Below, piece after piece: positions 43,475 to 51,655 of a DNA stretch of 64,000 bases. The first letter of the stretch is position 1. Every line of letters begins with the position of its first letter. The translations under genes were made by a program, and so were the position numbers. The DNA lies in NCBI RefSeq assembly GCF_000750955.1, contig NZ_CCEJ010000005.1:183090-247089 (forward strand), in the 5' to 3' direction. Source of the DNA: Criblamydia sequanensis CRIB-18 (GTDB lineage Bacteria; Chlamydiota; Chlamydiia; Chlamydiales; Criblamydiaceae). Below the pieces are notes generated by a model. That model did not search any database. It saw only the letters and a program-made list of their open reading frames with translations, and had not been told where the DNA came from.

Positions 43475-44638
43475 GTGAATCCGAACGTGTTCCTTTTTGC
43501 CGGAGAAGATAGCGGCGATATTCATGGCGAAGTTCTAGTTTCCCTTTTAGCTTCTCAAAACAAAGACGATGAACTTTGGGGTGTCGGCGGAAAAAGGATG
43601 AGAAAAGCCGGGTTGAAAGCGCTTTTTCCGACAGAAAGTTTTATGGTGATGGGTTTCCAAGATGTTCTTTTTAATCTGCCCTCCCTTATAAAAAAATTTT
43701 ATAAAATAAGAAATGCCATCTTAAAGAAATCGCCAAAAGCTGTAATTTTAATCGATTACCCGGAATTTAATTTATTGCTCGCAAAATCCCTTAGAAAAAA
43801 AGGATTCAAGGGGAAAATCGTTCAAATGATCTGCCCAACTGTCTGGGCCTGGCGAAAATCGAGGATCAAAACATTAGAAAAATGCTTCGATCTTCTTTTA
43901 ACCATCTACCCCTTTGAGAAAGAGCTATTTAAAAATAGCTCTTTAAAAGTTGAGTACATTGGCAATCCCGTCGCTGAAAAAATAGCCAACCACCCTTATC
44001 TCACTCATTGGAATTTGAATTTCGAGCTTAATTTAAACCAGCCGCTCCTCTCTCTTTTTCCGGGAAGCCGCACTAAAGAAATCGAAAGAAATTTTATTAA
44101 ACAGCTTGAAAGTGCAAAACTTCTTTTAGATTCTTTTCCCGATCTTCAGTTGGCAATTTCTGTGGCAAGGCCCAATTTATTGACGAAGATGAAGCAAATC
44201 TTAAAGAAAAGCCCATTATCCAAGAAAAGAAGAAAAATAGCTTTTATTCCTCAGGAACTAAGCTATGAGCTTATGCGATCTACAACTGCTGCTATCGCCA
44301 AATGCGGGACCGTGACCTTGGAGCTTGCTCTCCATGGCTGTCCAACTCTTGTCACGTACGAAACCTCTTTTCTGAATCGCTTCTTAGCTAAATACCTCTT
44401 TCGGTTGAAACTGCCCCATTTTTCAATTGCTAATATCCTCGCAGAAAAAACTATTTTTCCTGAGTTTATAAGAAACCCGGAAAACCCGGTCTGTTACGCG
44501 AACACACTTAGGCCTTATCTCACGCAAACTTTAGAAAGGCAAAAAATTTTGATAGAGTGTCAAAAAGTCAAGGAAATGCTTAAGATAGAAAATGGAAAAG
44601 AAAGACTTTTAAAAGCGATTACCCCCTTTATCACGTAA
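43475..44638 (+). CDS. lpxB: Lipid-A-disaccharide synthase
   Basis: A 387-residue GT19 enzyme of normal length. Family signatures are FLFAGEDSGDIHGEVLVSLL (about 6-25), GVGGKRMRKAGLKALFP, VMGFQDVLFNLP, VILIDYPEFNLLLAKSLR, CPTVWAWRKSRIKTL, YIGNPVAE, SLFPGSRTKEIERN and KCGTVTLELALHGCPTLVTY. It joins UDP-diacylglucosamine to lipid X in lipid A synthesis on the inner membrane. The start is GTG, one base after the stop of the LAB_N gene, with no independent ribosome site visible, so translation is probably coupled. Confidence 0.96.
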   Translation: MNPNVFLFAGEDSGDIHGEVLVSLLASQNKDDELWGVGGKRMRKAGLKALFPTESFMVMGFQDVLFNLPSLIKKFYKIRNAILKKSPKAVILIDYPEFNLLLAKSLRKKGFKGKIVQMICPTVWAWRKSRIKTLEKCFDLLLTIYPFEKELFKNSSLKVEYIGNPVAEKIANHPYLTHWNLNFELNLNQPLLSLFPGSRTKEIERNFIKQLESAKLLLDSFPDLQLAISVARPNLLTKMKQILKKSPLSKKRRKIAFIPQELSYELMRSTTAAIAKCGTVTLELALHGCPTLVTYETSFLNRFLAKYLFRLKLPHFSIANILAEKTIFPEFIRNPENPVCYANTLRPYLTQTLERQKILIECQKVKEMLKIENGKERLLKAITPFIT

Positions 44639-45295
44639 ATGAAAAAGCTTTATTATTTTATTATTCAAAAAACACTCCCCCAATTTTTTGCTTCCTTATT
44701 TAAAGCCGTCCTTCACCTTTTAATCAAAACCTGCCGGGTCGAAGTGGCCGGGCTTGAAACCTTTAAAAAGAGTCAAAAAGATAAGGCTTGCATTTTAGCT
44801 CTCTGGCATAGCCGGTTAGCGATAGCTCCCGAACTTTTAAAAAAATTTGCGAAGGAGTTTCGTTATGCGGCGCTTATCAGTCGAAGCCGGGATGGGGAAA
44901 TTATTTCGACCGTGGTTGAAAGCTACCCTCAAGCCATCTCGGTACGGGTTTCTCATAACGCTCGATTTGCCGGGCTTAAAGAAGCAATATGTGAAATAAA
45001 AAAAGAAGGGCGTATTTTAGTCATCACCCCTGATGGACCGAGAGGCCCTCCAAAAAAAGTCAAACTTGGCCTATCTAAAGCTCAAGTGATGGCTGAGGCT
45101 CTTGTCATCCCCTTAAGCTGGAGCGCAAGTTCTTGCTTTACTCTTTCCACCTGGGATAGAATGCAAATTCCAAAGCCTTTCTCTAGAATAAAAGTCGTAT
45201 TCGGGAATCCGATTTTTCCGGACGTTGAAGAAAATAATCTCAAAGTTGAAGAAGGTTTGCTTTTAGCAGATGAACTTTCTAGACTTTCCAGTTAA
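44639..45295 (+). CDS. DUF374 family lysophospholipid acyltransferase-like protein
   Basis: A 218-residue protein beginning directly after the lpxB stop. It has a hydrophobic N-terminus (FFASLFKAVLHLLIK), then the DUF374 core: ILALWHSRLAIAP, AALISRSRDGEIISTVVESY, VITPDGPRGPPKKVKLGLSKAQ and ALVIPLSWSASSCF. The WHS...P and DGPRGP motifs are those of the DUF374 branch of the LPLAT superfamily. Linked to lpxB, it may carry out an acyl transfer on lipid A in place of LpxL-type late acyltransferases; that is inference. Its last 17 bp overlap the end of the convergent plsX. Confidence 0.85.
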   Translation: MKKLYYFIIQKTLPQFFASLFKAVLHLLIKTCRVEVAGLETFKKSQKDKACILALWHSRLAIAPELLKKFAKEFRYAALISRSRDGEIISTVVESYPQAISVRVSHNARFAGLKEAICEIKKEGRILVITPDGPRGPPKKVKLGLSKAQVMAEALVIPLSWSASSCFTLSTWDRMQIPKPFSRIKVVFGNPIFPDVEENNLKVEEGLLLADELSRLSS

Positions 45296-46304
45296 GGATC
45301 ATTTTTTTGTATTTGTTTATGAATTGGCCTTGAAGAAGCTCTTTTGCTTTAAATAGGGTATGCCCAATACTTTTAGAGGTAGAATAGCCATGGCACTTAA
45401 TTACAAGCTCTTCCACTCCGCCGACAATAGCCCCAGGGTACTCTGAATAGTCAAACATGGAGGTCAACTCAGATGAAACGCATCTAGATTTTCCGTCTTT
45501 TGTAGCACTTATCACATCAAAAATAAAGTCTGACATCCCTTCCGCTGTTTTCAAAAAGATATTGCCGGTCACCCCATCAGAGGCTAAGGCATCTACCTTG
45601 CCGGAAAAGGCAACGTTCGGTTCCACATTCCCAACAAACTCCACCTTTTCATTATCTTTAAAAATTGCCTTGATTTCTATAAAGGCATCACGATGGAAAG
45701 GAGACCCTTTATGCCCTTCGCTTCCGATATTTAGAAGCCCAAGGCGTATCTTTTTTTCCGGGTTATCGTAGGAGGCGTAAGCGGCTGCAAGAAAAGCCGA
45801 CTGGACAATATTTGAAGTTCGCGGGCTTGCGTTACCCCCAACATCGGAAATGTAAATAGAGCCTTTTTTACTAGGAAGCTTGGCCACGAGCATCGGTCTT
45901 TTAATTAAGGGAATTTTTTTTAGAAATAGGGTTGAAGCGCCAATTAAGGCTCCTGTGCTGCCAAGCGATATAAAGGCATCCAGCTCTTGATTTTTCAGCA
46001 TGAAAACCCCAACTCTTGTCGTAGAATCCTCTTTTTCAACAAGCGCTTTTAAAGGGTCGTCTTCCTGAGAAATGTAATGGGAACAGGACTTAAGAAAAAT
46101 ATTTTTAGAGGCGCTCTTTTTTAAAAGAGCACGGCATGCAGGGTAAAATTTTTTTTGAACAAAGCATGTAATTTGAAAAGGAAGAAAAGCTGTTTTCCCA
46201 TCAAGAACAGCATTAAGAAGACTATCTGGAGAAGTGTCACTTCCCATTAAATCAAGACCAATTCGCCAATAAGGAGTGCTTAAAGAAGCGCTGATGGGGG
46301 TCAT
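45279..46304 (-). CDS. plsX: Phosphate acyltransferase PlsX
   Basis: A 341-residue enzyme: IGLDLMGSDTSPDSLLNAVL at the N-terminus, SLGSTGALIGASTLFLKKIP (about 112-130), ISDVGGNASPRTSNIVQSA, LLNIGSEGHKG and VEFVGNVEPNVAFSGKVDALASDG-like core, all typical of PlsX. It makes acyl-phosphate from acyl-ACP for phospholipid synthesis, feeding acylation of glycerol-3-phosphate. It is the last gene of a DUF177-rpmF-plsX run, an order widespread in bacteria and present in Chlamydia. Confidence 0.96.
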   Translation of the reverse strand: MTPISASLSTPYWRIGLDLMGSDTSPDSLLNAVLDGKTAFLPFQITCFVQKKFYPACRALLKKSASKNIFLKSCSHYISQEDDPLKALVEKEDSTTRVGVFMLKNQELDAFISLGSTGALIGASTLFLKKIPLIKRPMLVAKLPSKKGSIYISDVGGNASPRTSNIVQSAFLAAAYASYDNPEKKIRLGLLNIGSEGHKGSPFHRDAFIEIKAIFKDNEKVEFVGNVEPNVAFSGKVDALASDGVTGNIFLKTAEGMSDFIFDVISATKDGKSRCVSSELTSMFDYSEYPGAIVGGVEELVIKCHGYSTSKSIGHTLFKAKELLQGQFINKYKKMILNWKV

Positions 46305-46314
46305 TGATTCTTAA

Positions 46315-46500
46315 TTACTCTTCTTGTTTTGATCCCATCATCAAGCCATTGCCATAAGCTCCGCATGAATTGCAAACAGTATGGGGTATTTTTAGTGTTC
46401 CACAGTTTGAACAAGTACGGGTTTGTTTTGGTTTCTTAGCGTGATGAGATCTTCTGGAATTCTTCCTAGACGTCGAAAGACGGTTGCGTGGTACGGCCAT
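46315..46500 (-). CDS. rpmF: 50S ribosomal protein L32
   Basis: A 61-residue protein. The basic N-terminus MAVPRNRLSTSRKNSRRSHH is the L32 signature, and the two CxxC knuckles (CSNCGTLKIPHTVCNSCG) form the zinc ribbon of a zinc-binding L32. It is a component of the large subunit near the peptidyl transferase region. The start is preceded by GAGGAG. It lies 5 bp after the DUF177 gene and 10 bp before plsX in one transcript. Confidence 0.97.
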   Translation of the reverse strand: MAVPRNRLSTSRKNSRRSHHAKKPKQTRTCSNCGTLKIPHTVCNSCGAYGNGLMMGSKQEE

Positions 46501-46505
46501 GATCT

Positions 46506-47012
46506 TTACTTCTCCTCAAGAGGTTTTTCATCTATTTGGTTAATTTCACCCAACTTCAAGTTTTGAAAAGGCTGATAAGTAGGGTGGTTTATATCTTCAT
46601 TTTTTGAGTTTGAGAAAAAATGCTTAAGCTTTTCTCTTTCGGGACACATATCGTCGCATTCCGCAAATTGAGGAGTTTCAAGAAGCAAAGTTTCTCTAAT
46701 ATGATCTTTTACCGAATATACCCCGCTTTTGATTTCACTAAGCGGAACAATATGGTAATGACCTTCTAGTACAATGTCTACGTTTACCGGGTTATTGCAA
46801 ATTCTACAGGGGAGGATAGCTTTAGTATCAATATCAAGCCTTAAGACAAGATCCTCTTCGGCAATATAAGCTTCTCCTTGAACATTAATAGGTTCCGGAA
46901 AAACAAGTTCTTTTTCCTGGATGGAAAGAAAGGAAGGATCGTAGGATTCATCGATTTCCTCGACTTCCCCATGCTTCAATCGATCCACAAAAATTTTGAA
47001 CTCTTCTTCCAT
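46506..47012 (-). CDS. DUF177 (YceD-like) protein
   Basis: A 168-residue acidic protein of the DUF177/YceD family. Family-like features are EAYIAEEDLVLRLDIDTKAILPCRICNNPVNV (about 48-80) with the CxxC pair, and the late CDDMCPEREKLKHFF. YceD is linked to 23S rRNA or large-subunit maturation in other bacteria and almost always precedes rpmF, as here. I chose the ATG at 47012 over a TTG at 47027. The first gene of the DUF177-rpmF-plsX operon; its promoter should be in 47013-47287. Confidence 0.85.
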   Translation of the reverse strand: MEEEFKIFVDRLKHGEVEEIDESYDPSFLSIQEKELVFPEPINVQGEAYIAEEDLVLRLDIDTKAILPCRICNNPVNVDIVLEGHYHIVPLSEIKSGVYSVKDHIRETLLLETPQFAECDDMCPEREKLKHFFSNSKNEDINHPTYQPFQNLKLGEINQIDEKPLEEK

Positions 47013-47287
47013 ATATCCGCTGCTCAAATCAAAAACTTACGTCGAATTGCAAAAAACAACTAAACAAGCTTTTAATTTACAAAAAATTGGGTTTTATTTG
47101 AAGGATTTTTCGTAGAAGGACGCGGAAATTTTTCAAAAGAAGAGGTCAAACCTTTTATGTTAAAAAACAATTTCGGATCGATTTTTAAGAATTAATTAAA
47201 AAATAGATCTAAAACATGTTTAAGATTGTTAAATATCAACAATTAATTTTATAATAAAAAAATAGAATTATACTAGGATTTGGTTCT

Positions 47288-47668
47288 ATGGAACACCGCT
47301 ATAACGATCATGTTGCGGGTGCCAAAACAAAGTGGATTATCGAATTTCTTGAGCCCCCCTCCTCTTCGGAACAAAAGCCGAAGGTGCATTTTTTAATTCC
47401 CTACCCGCCCAATACTCCCGAAAATAGGGATAATATGTGGCTCGATACAAGCGATCTTAAAAATTTCGAAAATAAATTCAATAAATTTTTAGGGGTCATT
47501 AACGACCTTTGCAATTCCTTGGATGAGGCCTGTAAAAAAAGCATTCAGGAAGGCGATTATTCCCAAGACATCAAAGATCAGGCTGAAAGTCTTAGTGATC
47601 TTGTAGAAAGGTTCAACGAGTTTTTCAAAAAACTAAAAGATGAGCCAGGGGATCCCCCTGTAAAATAA
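47288..47668 (+). CDS. Small acidic protein of unknown function
   Basis: A 126-residue soluble protein: a short N-terminal part with possible beta strands (KTKWIIEFLEPP, KVHFLIPYPPNTPE) and a helical C-terminal half (NKFLGVINDLCNSLDEACKK, DLVERFNEFFKKLKDEP). No signal peptide, membrane segment or known motif is seen. The ATG has AGGA about 10 nt upstream. It lies between the DUF177 operon (divergent) and the ribonuclease E/G gene. Codon use and composition look like those of its neighbours, so it is probably real; I cannot assign a function. Confidence 0.55.
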   Translation: MEHRYNDHVAGAKTKWIIEFLEPPSSSEQKPKVHFLIPYPPNTPENRDNMWLDTSDLKNFENKFNKFLGVINDLCNSLDEACKKSIQEGDYSQDIKDQAESLSDLVERFNEFFKKLKDEPGDPPVK

Positions 47669-48058
47669 TCCCTTTTCCACGTAAGGATTTAAGTTGAATT
47701 TCACTGTTTTTTCCCCTATAATTTACATTTTAAGAAAAGATCCTAAAAATTAGGGTCGATTAAAACCCAAGCTGCTGCTTAATTAGATGAGTCCATATTC
47801 GAAATTATTTTTCCTTTAGGAACCACTCCAAAATCAGTCCTTCTATTGGACTTAACTCTTGAGAGCCAAAGATTTGAGCGTTTCTAAAGAAAAAGCATTC
47901 GACTTTGAACCATTTAAGATAGCAAGTTGGGTTTAAAGAGTTTTTTTGATCCGAATATTTCCCGAAGCGATTCTTGCATTCTTATGCAATTTAATTAAAA
48001 AAACTCTTTGTCTCCAATTAATCGAGCAACTGCAAGTTCCTCCAACTAAGGGTAGTCA
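47669..48058 (+). other. Promoter and long structured 5' leader of the ribonuclease E/G gene
   Basis: After the promoter at 47694-47722 the leader is about 330 nt, with no ORF of its own that I would support. It holds several hairpins: CCTAAAAATTAGG (47744), CCTTTAGG, AGTCCTTCTATTGGACT (47836-47852), TGCATTCTTATGCA, and a perfect 13-bp long-range stem AAAGAGTTTTTTT (47935-47947) with AAAAAAACTCTTT (47997-48009). RNase E of Escherichia coli regulates its own mRNA through such a leader; a similar role here is inference. Confidence 0.6.
47694..47722 (+). promoter_or_regulatory. Strong sigma-66/70-type promoter upstream of rng
   Basis: TTGAAT (47694-47699), 17-bp spacer, TATAAT (47717-47722), a near-consensus pair. 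The start of transcription would be near 47729, leaving a leader of about 330 nt. Confidence 0.8.
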
Positions 48059-49594
48059 ATGGAAGAGATTCTTCTCAATATCGAGTCAAAAGAAATACGC
48101 TATGCACATCTTCGAAATGGTTTGCTTCATGACCTCATTGTCGAAAGAAAAAAAGAGCGCCAGCTAACAGGCAATATATATCGCGGACGCGTCACCAACA
48201 TCTTAAGAAATATTCAATCAGCCTTCATCGATATCGGAGAAGGTGAAAATGGATTTATTCATATTTCAGATATCGTTTCAAATATGAAAAAGCTAGAAGA
48301 GCTTTACGGAATGGATTTTGATATGGAGCAAGAAACTTCAGAAAATCAAAATCAGGCCGGCAACGTCGATATCGACCAGCTCATGAAACCGGATCAGCCG
48401 GTCTTAGTTCAAGTCGTCAAAGAAGCTATAGGCACAAAAGGCGCAAGGCTTACAGCCAATATATCGATAGCCGGAAGATACCTTGTCCTTCTTCCTAACT
48501 CAACCCATAGAGGGGTCTCAAGAAAAATTGAAGATAAAGCTGCAAGAGACAGGCTTAAGAAATTGATACGCTCTTTTGAAATGCCGCAAGATATGGGCCT
48601 TATTTGCAGGACAGCCAGCTCGCAGGCCACAAAAGAGCAGCTAATTGATGAAGCAAGCGAGCTTTTGGATAATTGGAAAACTATTATGGAAAGCTTCCAC
48701 AATTCCAATGACTCCAAGCTTCTTTTTGAGGAATCCGGCTTAATTAAAAAAGCTATTTTAACCGCCATTGACAAACGATTTGACCGCGTTTTAATTGATG
48801 ATTACAAAGTTTACCAAACTTGTAAAAAGCTATGCACACGCTATTCCGGGGAGCATCCTCTCAGAATTGAATATTATCGCGATAAAACCCCAATGCTTGA
48901 GCGCTTCAACGTTGAAAAAGAAATTGAAAAATCGCTTCGAAGAAAAATATGGCTAGGAAGCGGAGGCTACCTCTTTTTTGATAAAACAGAAGCCATGCAT
49001 ACGGTAGACGTCAACTCAGGAAGAAGCACAGGTTCTGATGTCGATGTGGAAGAATCCCTTGTTAGAATAAACCTGGAAGCAGCGGAAGAAATTGCAAGGC
49101 AGCTTCGCATACGCAACGTCGGAGGCTTAATCATCTGCGATTTTATCGATATGCGCCTTCGGAAAAATCAAAGACGCGTCCTTGACCGCTTAAAAGAATG
49201 CATGAAAGATGATTCGGCGAAATGCACTATACTTGGAATGAGCGAATTTGGCTTAGTTGAGATGACAAGGCAAAGACAAAGAGGCTCGCTTTTGCAAACT
49301 GTCTTTACAAGCTGCCCTTATTGCTCCGGAAGCGGCAATATTAAAAACAATGAAAGCATTTCAATTGAAATTGAAAGAGGCTTAAAAAAAGTAGTCCGCT
49401 GCCACGAACAATATGGATTAAAGCTTGTTGTGCACCCGGAAGTGGATCATTATCTAAATGTTATCGATAAAGGCTATCTCAAGTCGCTTGCCGATGAGCT
49501 GAATGCGCACCTTGAATTTACAACGGATGAAAACCTTCACCTTAACGAATATCATTTCTATTCCACCATCAACAATGTCAAGATAGAGGTCTAG
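48059..49594 (+). CDS. rng: Ribonuclease E/G family protein
   Basis: A 511-residue RNase G/E. An S1 domain is at about 35-125 (TGNIYRGRVTNILRNIQSAF, then IDIGEGENGFIHISD). The magnesium-binding catalytic aspartates are D317 (HTVDVNSGRSTG) and D361 (GLIICDFIDMR), 44 residues apart as in the family, and the zinc link is C419PYC422. It has no long C-terminal scaffold, so it is RNase G-like in build and would process rRNA and mRNA 5' ends. It corresponds to cafE/CT808. AAGGGT precedes the ATG and plsB follows after one base, so the two are coupled. Confidence 0.95.
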   Translation: MEEILLNIESKEIRYAHLRNGLLHDLIVERKKERQLTGNIYRGRVTNILRNIQSAFIDIGEGENGFIHISDIVSNMKKLEELYGMDFDMEQETSENQNQAGNVDIDQLMKPDQPVLVQVVKEAIGTKGARLTANISIAGRYLVLLPNSTHRGVSRKIEDKAARDRLKKLIRSFEMPQDMGLICRTASSQATKEQLIDEASELLDNWKTIMESFHNSNDSKLLFEESGLIKKAILTAIDKRFDRVLIDDYKVYQTCKKLCTRYSGEHPLRIEYYRDKTPMLERFNVEKEIEKSLRRKIWLGSGGYLFFDKTEAMHTVDVNSGRSTGSDVDVEESLVRINLEAAEEIARQLRIRNVGGLIICDFIDMRLRKNQRRVLDRLKECMKDDSAKCTILGMSEFGLVEMTRQRQRGSLLQTVFTSCPYCSGSGNIKNNESISIEIERGLKKVVRCHEQYGLKLVVHPEVDHYLNVIDKGYLKSLADELNAHLEFTTDENLHLNEYHFYSTINNVKIEV

Positions 49595-49595
49595 G

Positions 49596-50588
49596 ATGGA
49601 AGGGGAAGAGCTGCTTGTTTATTTGATGGAAAAAGGCAGTATTCCAAAAAGGCTGCAAGAAATCCTTAAGCGGTTTCTTGCCGACTATATTTCAGCCTTA
49701 AAGAGAATCGGAAAAAATGAAAGTGAATCCGTCCCCCTTTTAAAAACCTATCTCGACCTTGTCGATTCAGAAATCAAAGAGCCTTATCTTTTTCAACCTT
49801 TTCATGAAAAAATCGTAAGCCCTTTCAACTACTATCAATTTGGTTTAAACCTTATTCGACCTCTTGTGAATTTAGATAAATCTCAAGTAAGAGGGCTTGA
49901 ATACTTAGATCAAATCGAATCTAAATTAAACCGGAATGAAAATGTCATCCTCTTTTCAAACCATCAAACAGAACCCGACCCTCAAGCCATTTGCTTGCTT
50001 CTTGAGAAAACTCATCCAAAACTTGCTGAAAACATGATTTTTGTGGCGGGTCATAGAGTCACGACTGACCCTTTAGCCATCCCTTTAAGCAAAGGATTAA
50101 ACTTATTTTGCATCTATTCCAAAAAAAGAATAGAACATCCTCCCGAAGAGAAAATGAAAAAGCTTCAACACAATCAAAGAACCATTCAGAAAATGAGTGA
50201 TCTTTTAAGTGAAGGAGGGAAGTGCATATGGGTCGCTCCAAGCGGTGGAAGAGATAGGGCAGACGAAAAGGGAAAGATTCAGCTTAGCTTTTTTGACCCT
50301 CAAAGCATTGAACTCTTTCGTTTGTTAAAAGATAAGTGCAGAAGGCCCACTCACTTTTATCCTCTCGCCCTGTCCACTTATGATTTACTACCCCCTCCAA
50401 GCAGTGTCGATGATGAGCTTGGGGAAGAAAGATTGCCAAAAGCAACTCCCCTATTTCTTTTTTTTGGAAGCGAACTCGATTTATCTTCCGATGAAGGCTC
50501 TTCTATAAAAACTGAAATTCGAAAGAAACGGGCTGAAAAAATTTGGAATCAGATTAATAGCCAGTATCGAGCTCTTACAGAAAATTAA
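49596..50588 (+). CDS. plsB: Glycerol-3-phosphate acyltransferase (chlamydial/plastid soluble type)
   Basis: A 330-residue enzyme with an N-terminal helical bundle (about 1-75) and a catalytic domain carrying the H-x4-D motif in SNHQTEPDPQAIC, then AGHRVTTDPLAIPLSKGLNL and WVAPSGGRDRADEKGKIQ. This build, with a soluble four-helix N-terminus and NHQTEAD-like box, is that of the plant chloroplast ATS1/chlamydial enzyme, not of the large Escherichia coli PlsB. It acylates glycerol-3-phosphate at position 1. It directly follows the ribonuclease gene (1 bp), the order CT808-CT807. Its end overlaps the convergent F-box gene by 4 bp. Confidence 0.95.
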   Translation: MEGEELLVYLMEKGSIPKRLQEILKRFLADYISALKRIGKNESESVPLLKTYLDLVDSEIKEPYLFQPFHEKIVSPFNYYQFGLNLIRPLVNLDKSQVRGLEYLDQIESKLNRNENVILFSNHQTEPDPQAICLLLEKTHPKLAENMIFVAGHRVTTDPLAIPLSKGLNLFCIYSKKRIEHPPEEKMKKLQHNQRTIQKMSDLLSEGGKCIWVAPSGGRDRADEKGKIQLSFFDPQSIELFRLLKDKCRRPTHFYPLALSTYDLLPPPSSVDDELGEERLPKATPLFLFFGSELDLSSDEGSSIKTEIRKKRAEKIWNQINSQYRALTEN

Positions 50589-51613
50589 TCTTGCTTATTG
50601 CCTTTTAGAATCGATATCATCTCCTTTTTCTCTTCTTCACTCCAGCTCTCAAAATTGTTTAAATAAGGTAAAAAAACCTCGCTCCCCTTTGCTCCCGAAT
50701 CCATTAAAGCCCTGGCAAGATCCTTAAACGGGGCAAATCCCCAATTGTTTAGGTTTAAAAAAGCTTCCTCCAAGCAAAGCGCATCTGCTTGAGTATTTTT
50801 TGCAAGAAGAACGATTAAACTTATAAGCTCGTCCGGGGCCCACTTATTTAAATAGCGCAAGGATAAAACAAGGCTCTCGGAATCCGGTTTATAATTTTTT
50901 TTTAGAAGATAAAATATCAAACCGTTTAGGATGATAGAATTCTTGTCGTGGAAATGGTAAATCACTTTATTGATTTCAAACGCATACCGATTAAACTTTT
51001 TACCGCTTCTTCCTTCCATGATAGGAAAAGAGCAGAAAACATGGTCAAAAAGGCCTATTAGGGTGTTAGATACAGTCTCAAATACTCCGGCAGGTATCCC
51101 CATTTGCAACACTTTGACAATAGATAAGATTTCCTTTTTCGGCTCTTCTAAGTTCTTCAAGCCAAAATGCTGCTTTCCAAAAGCCCTCCAAAAAATTTCT
51201 AGATGGGACAGGCGGTATACACAAGAGCATGAGGATAAAAAGCTCAGTGTGTCCAGAGGTGTTAAAAAGGATTGTATGTGATAAAGAATCTCTGTAGGCA
51301 GGCTTAGAAAAAGATTATGGCAATTAAAAAAACCGGCTATTTTTATATAGACCCTTATAGCTTCTATTTGAAGATCAAAAGGCGCATCTTTAATTTGAGC
51401 AAGTTTATACTGCCAAAGTGTTAAAATCGGAATATTAAATTCGTAATCAAGGTCTTTAAATGAAAGTTTTTGAAGGTCGCGAAAAATTAAAGCTAAGCGA
51501 TTAGATCTTATCGTGTCCCCTTTCATTTCGAATTCTTCCCATTCAAAAAAAAGGGATCGGATCTTTAATTCAGGGCTCATCCGGAACTCACATTTCACCA
51601 TGAAACTCATCAT
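50585..51613 (-). CDS. F-box domain protein, putative ubiquitin-system effector
   Basis: A protein of about 342 residues with a clear F-box at about 104-151: LSLPTEILYHIQSFLTPLDT, LSFLSSCSCVYRLSHLEIFW, RAFGKQHFG. This follows the 'LP-x-E-hydrophobic-x-x-x-I-x-x-x-L-x-x-x-D ... C-x-x-(L/W) ... LW' pattern that binds Skp1 in SCF ubiquitin ligases. The N-terminal 100 residues are helical and unassigned; the C-terminal 190 are helical and may be a substrate-binding or helical-repeat region (ALCLEEAFLNLNNWGFAPFK). No signal peptide. Bacterial F-box proteins are typically type III or IV effectors and are numerous in amoebal chlamydiae. The start is uncertain: ATGs at 51613, 51610, 51601 and 51580 are all possible. 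It precedes plsB in convergent orientation and follows the caspase-like gene by 42 bp. Confidence 0.75.
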   Translation of the reverse strand: MMSFMVKCEFRMSPELKIRSLFFEWEEFEMKGDTIRSNRLALIFRDLQKLSFKDLDYEFNIPILTLWQYKLAQIKDAPFDLQIEAIRVYIKIAGFFNCHNLFLSLPTEILYHIQSFLTPLDTLSFLSSCSCVYRLSHLEIFWRAFGKQHFGLKNLEEPKKEILSIVKVLQMGIPAGVFETVSNTLIGLFDHVFCSFPIMEGRSGKKFNRYAFEINKVIYHFHDKNSIILNGLIFYLLKKNYKPDSESLVLSLRYLNKWAPDELISLIVLLAKNTQADALCLEEAFLNLNNWGFAPFKDLARALMDSGAKGSEVFLPYLNNFESWSEEEKKEMISILKGNKQD

Positions 51614-51655
51614 GATAAAATGTTCTGCAGAAATTAACAAGAATAGGATTTCTTT

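Noticed and set aside
47946..48167. 73-residue frame overlapping the start of the ribonuclease gene
   Set aside because: It lies in the leader and the 5' end of rng in another frame, with no ribosome site; the rng frame has the S1 domain.
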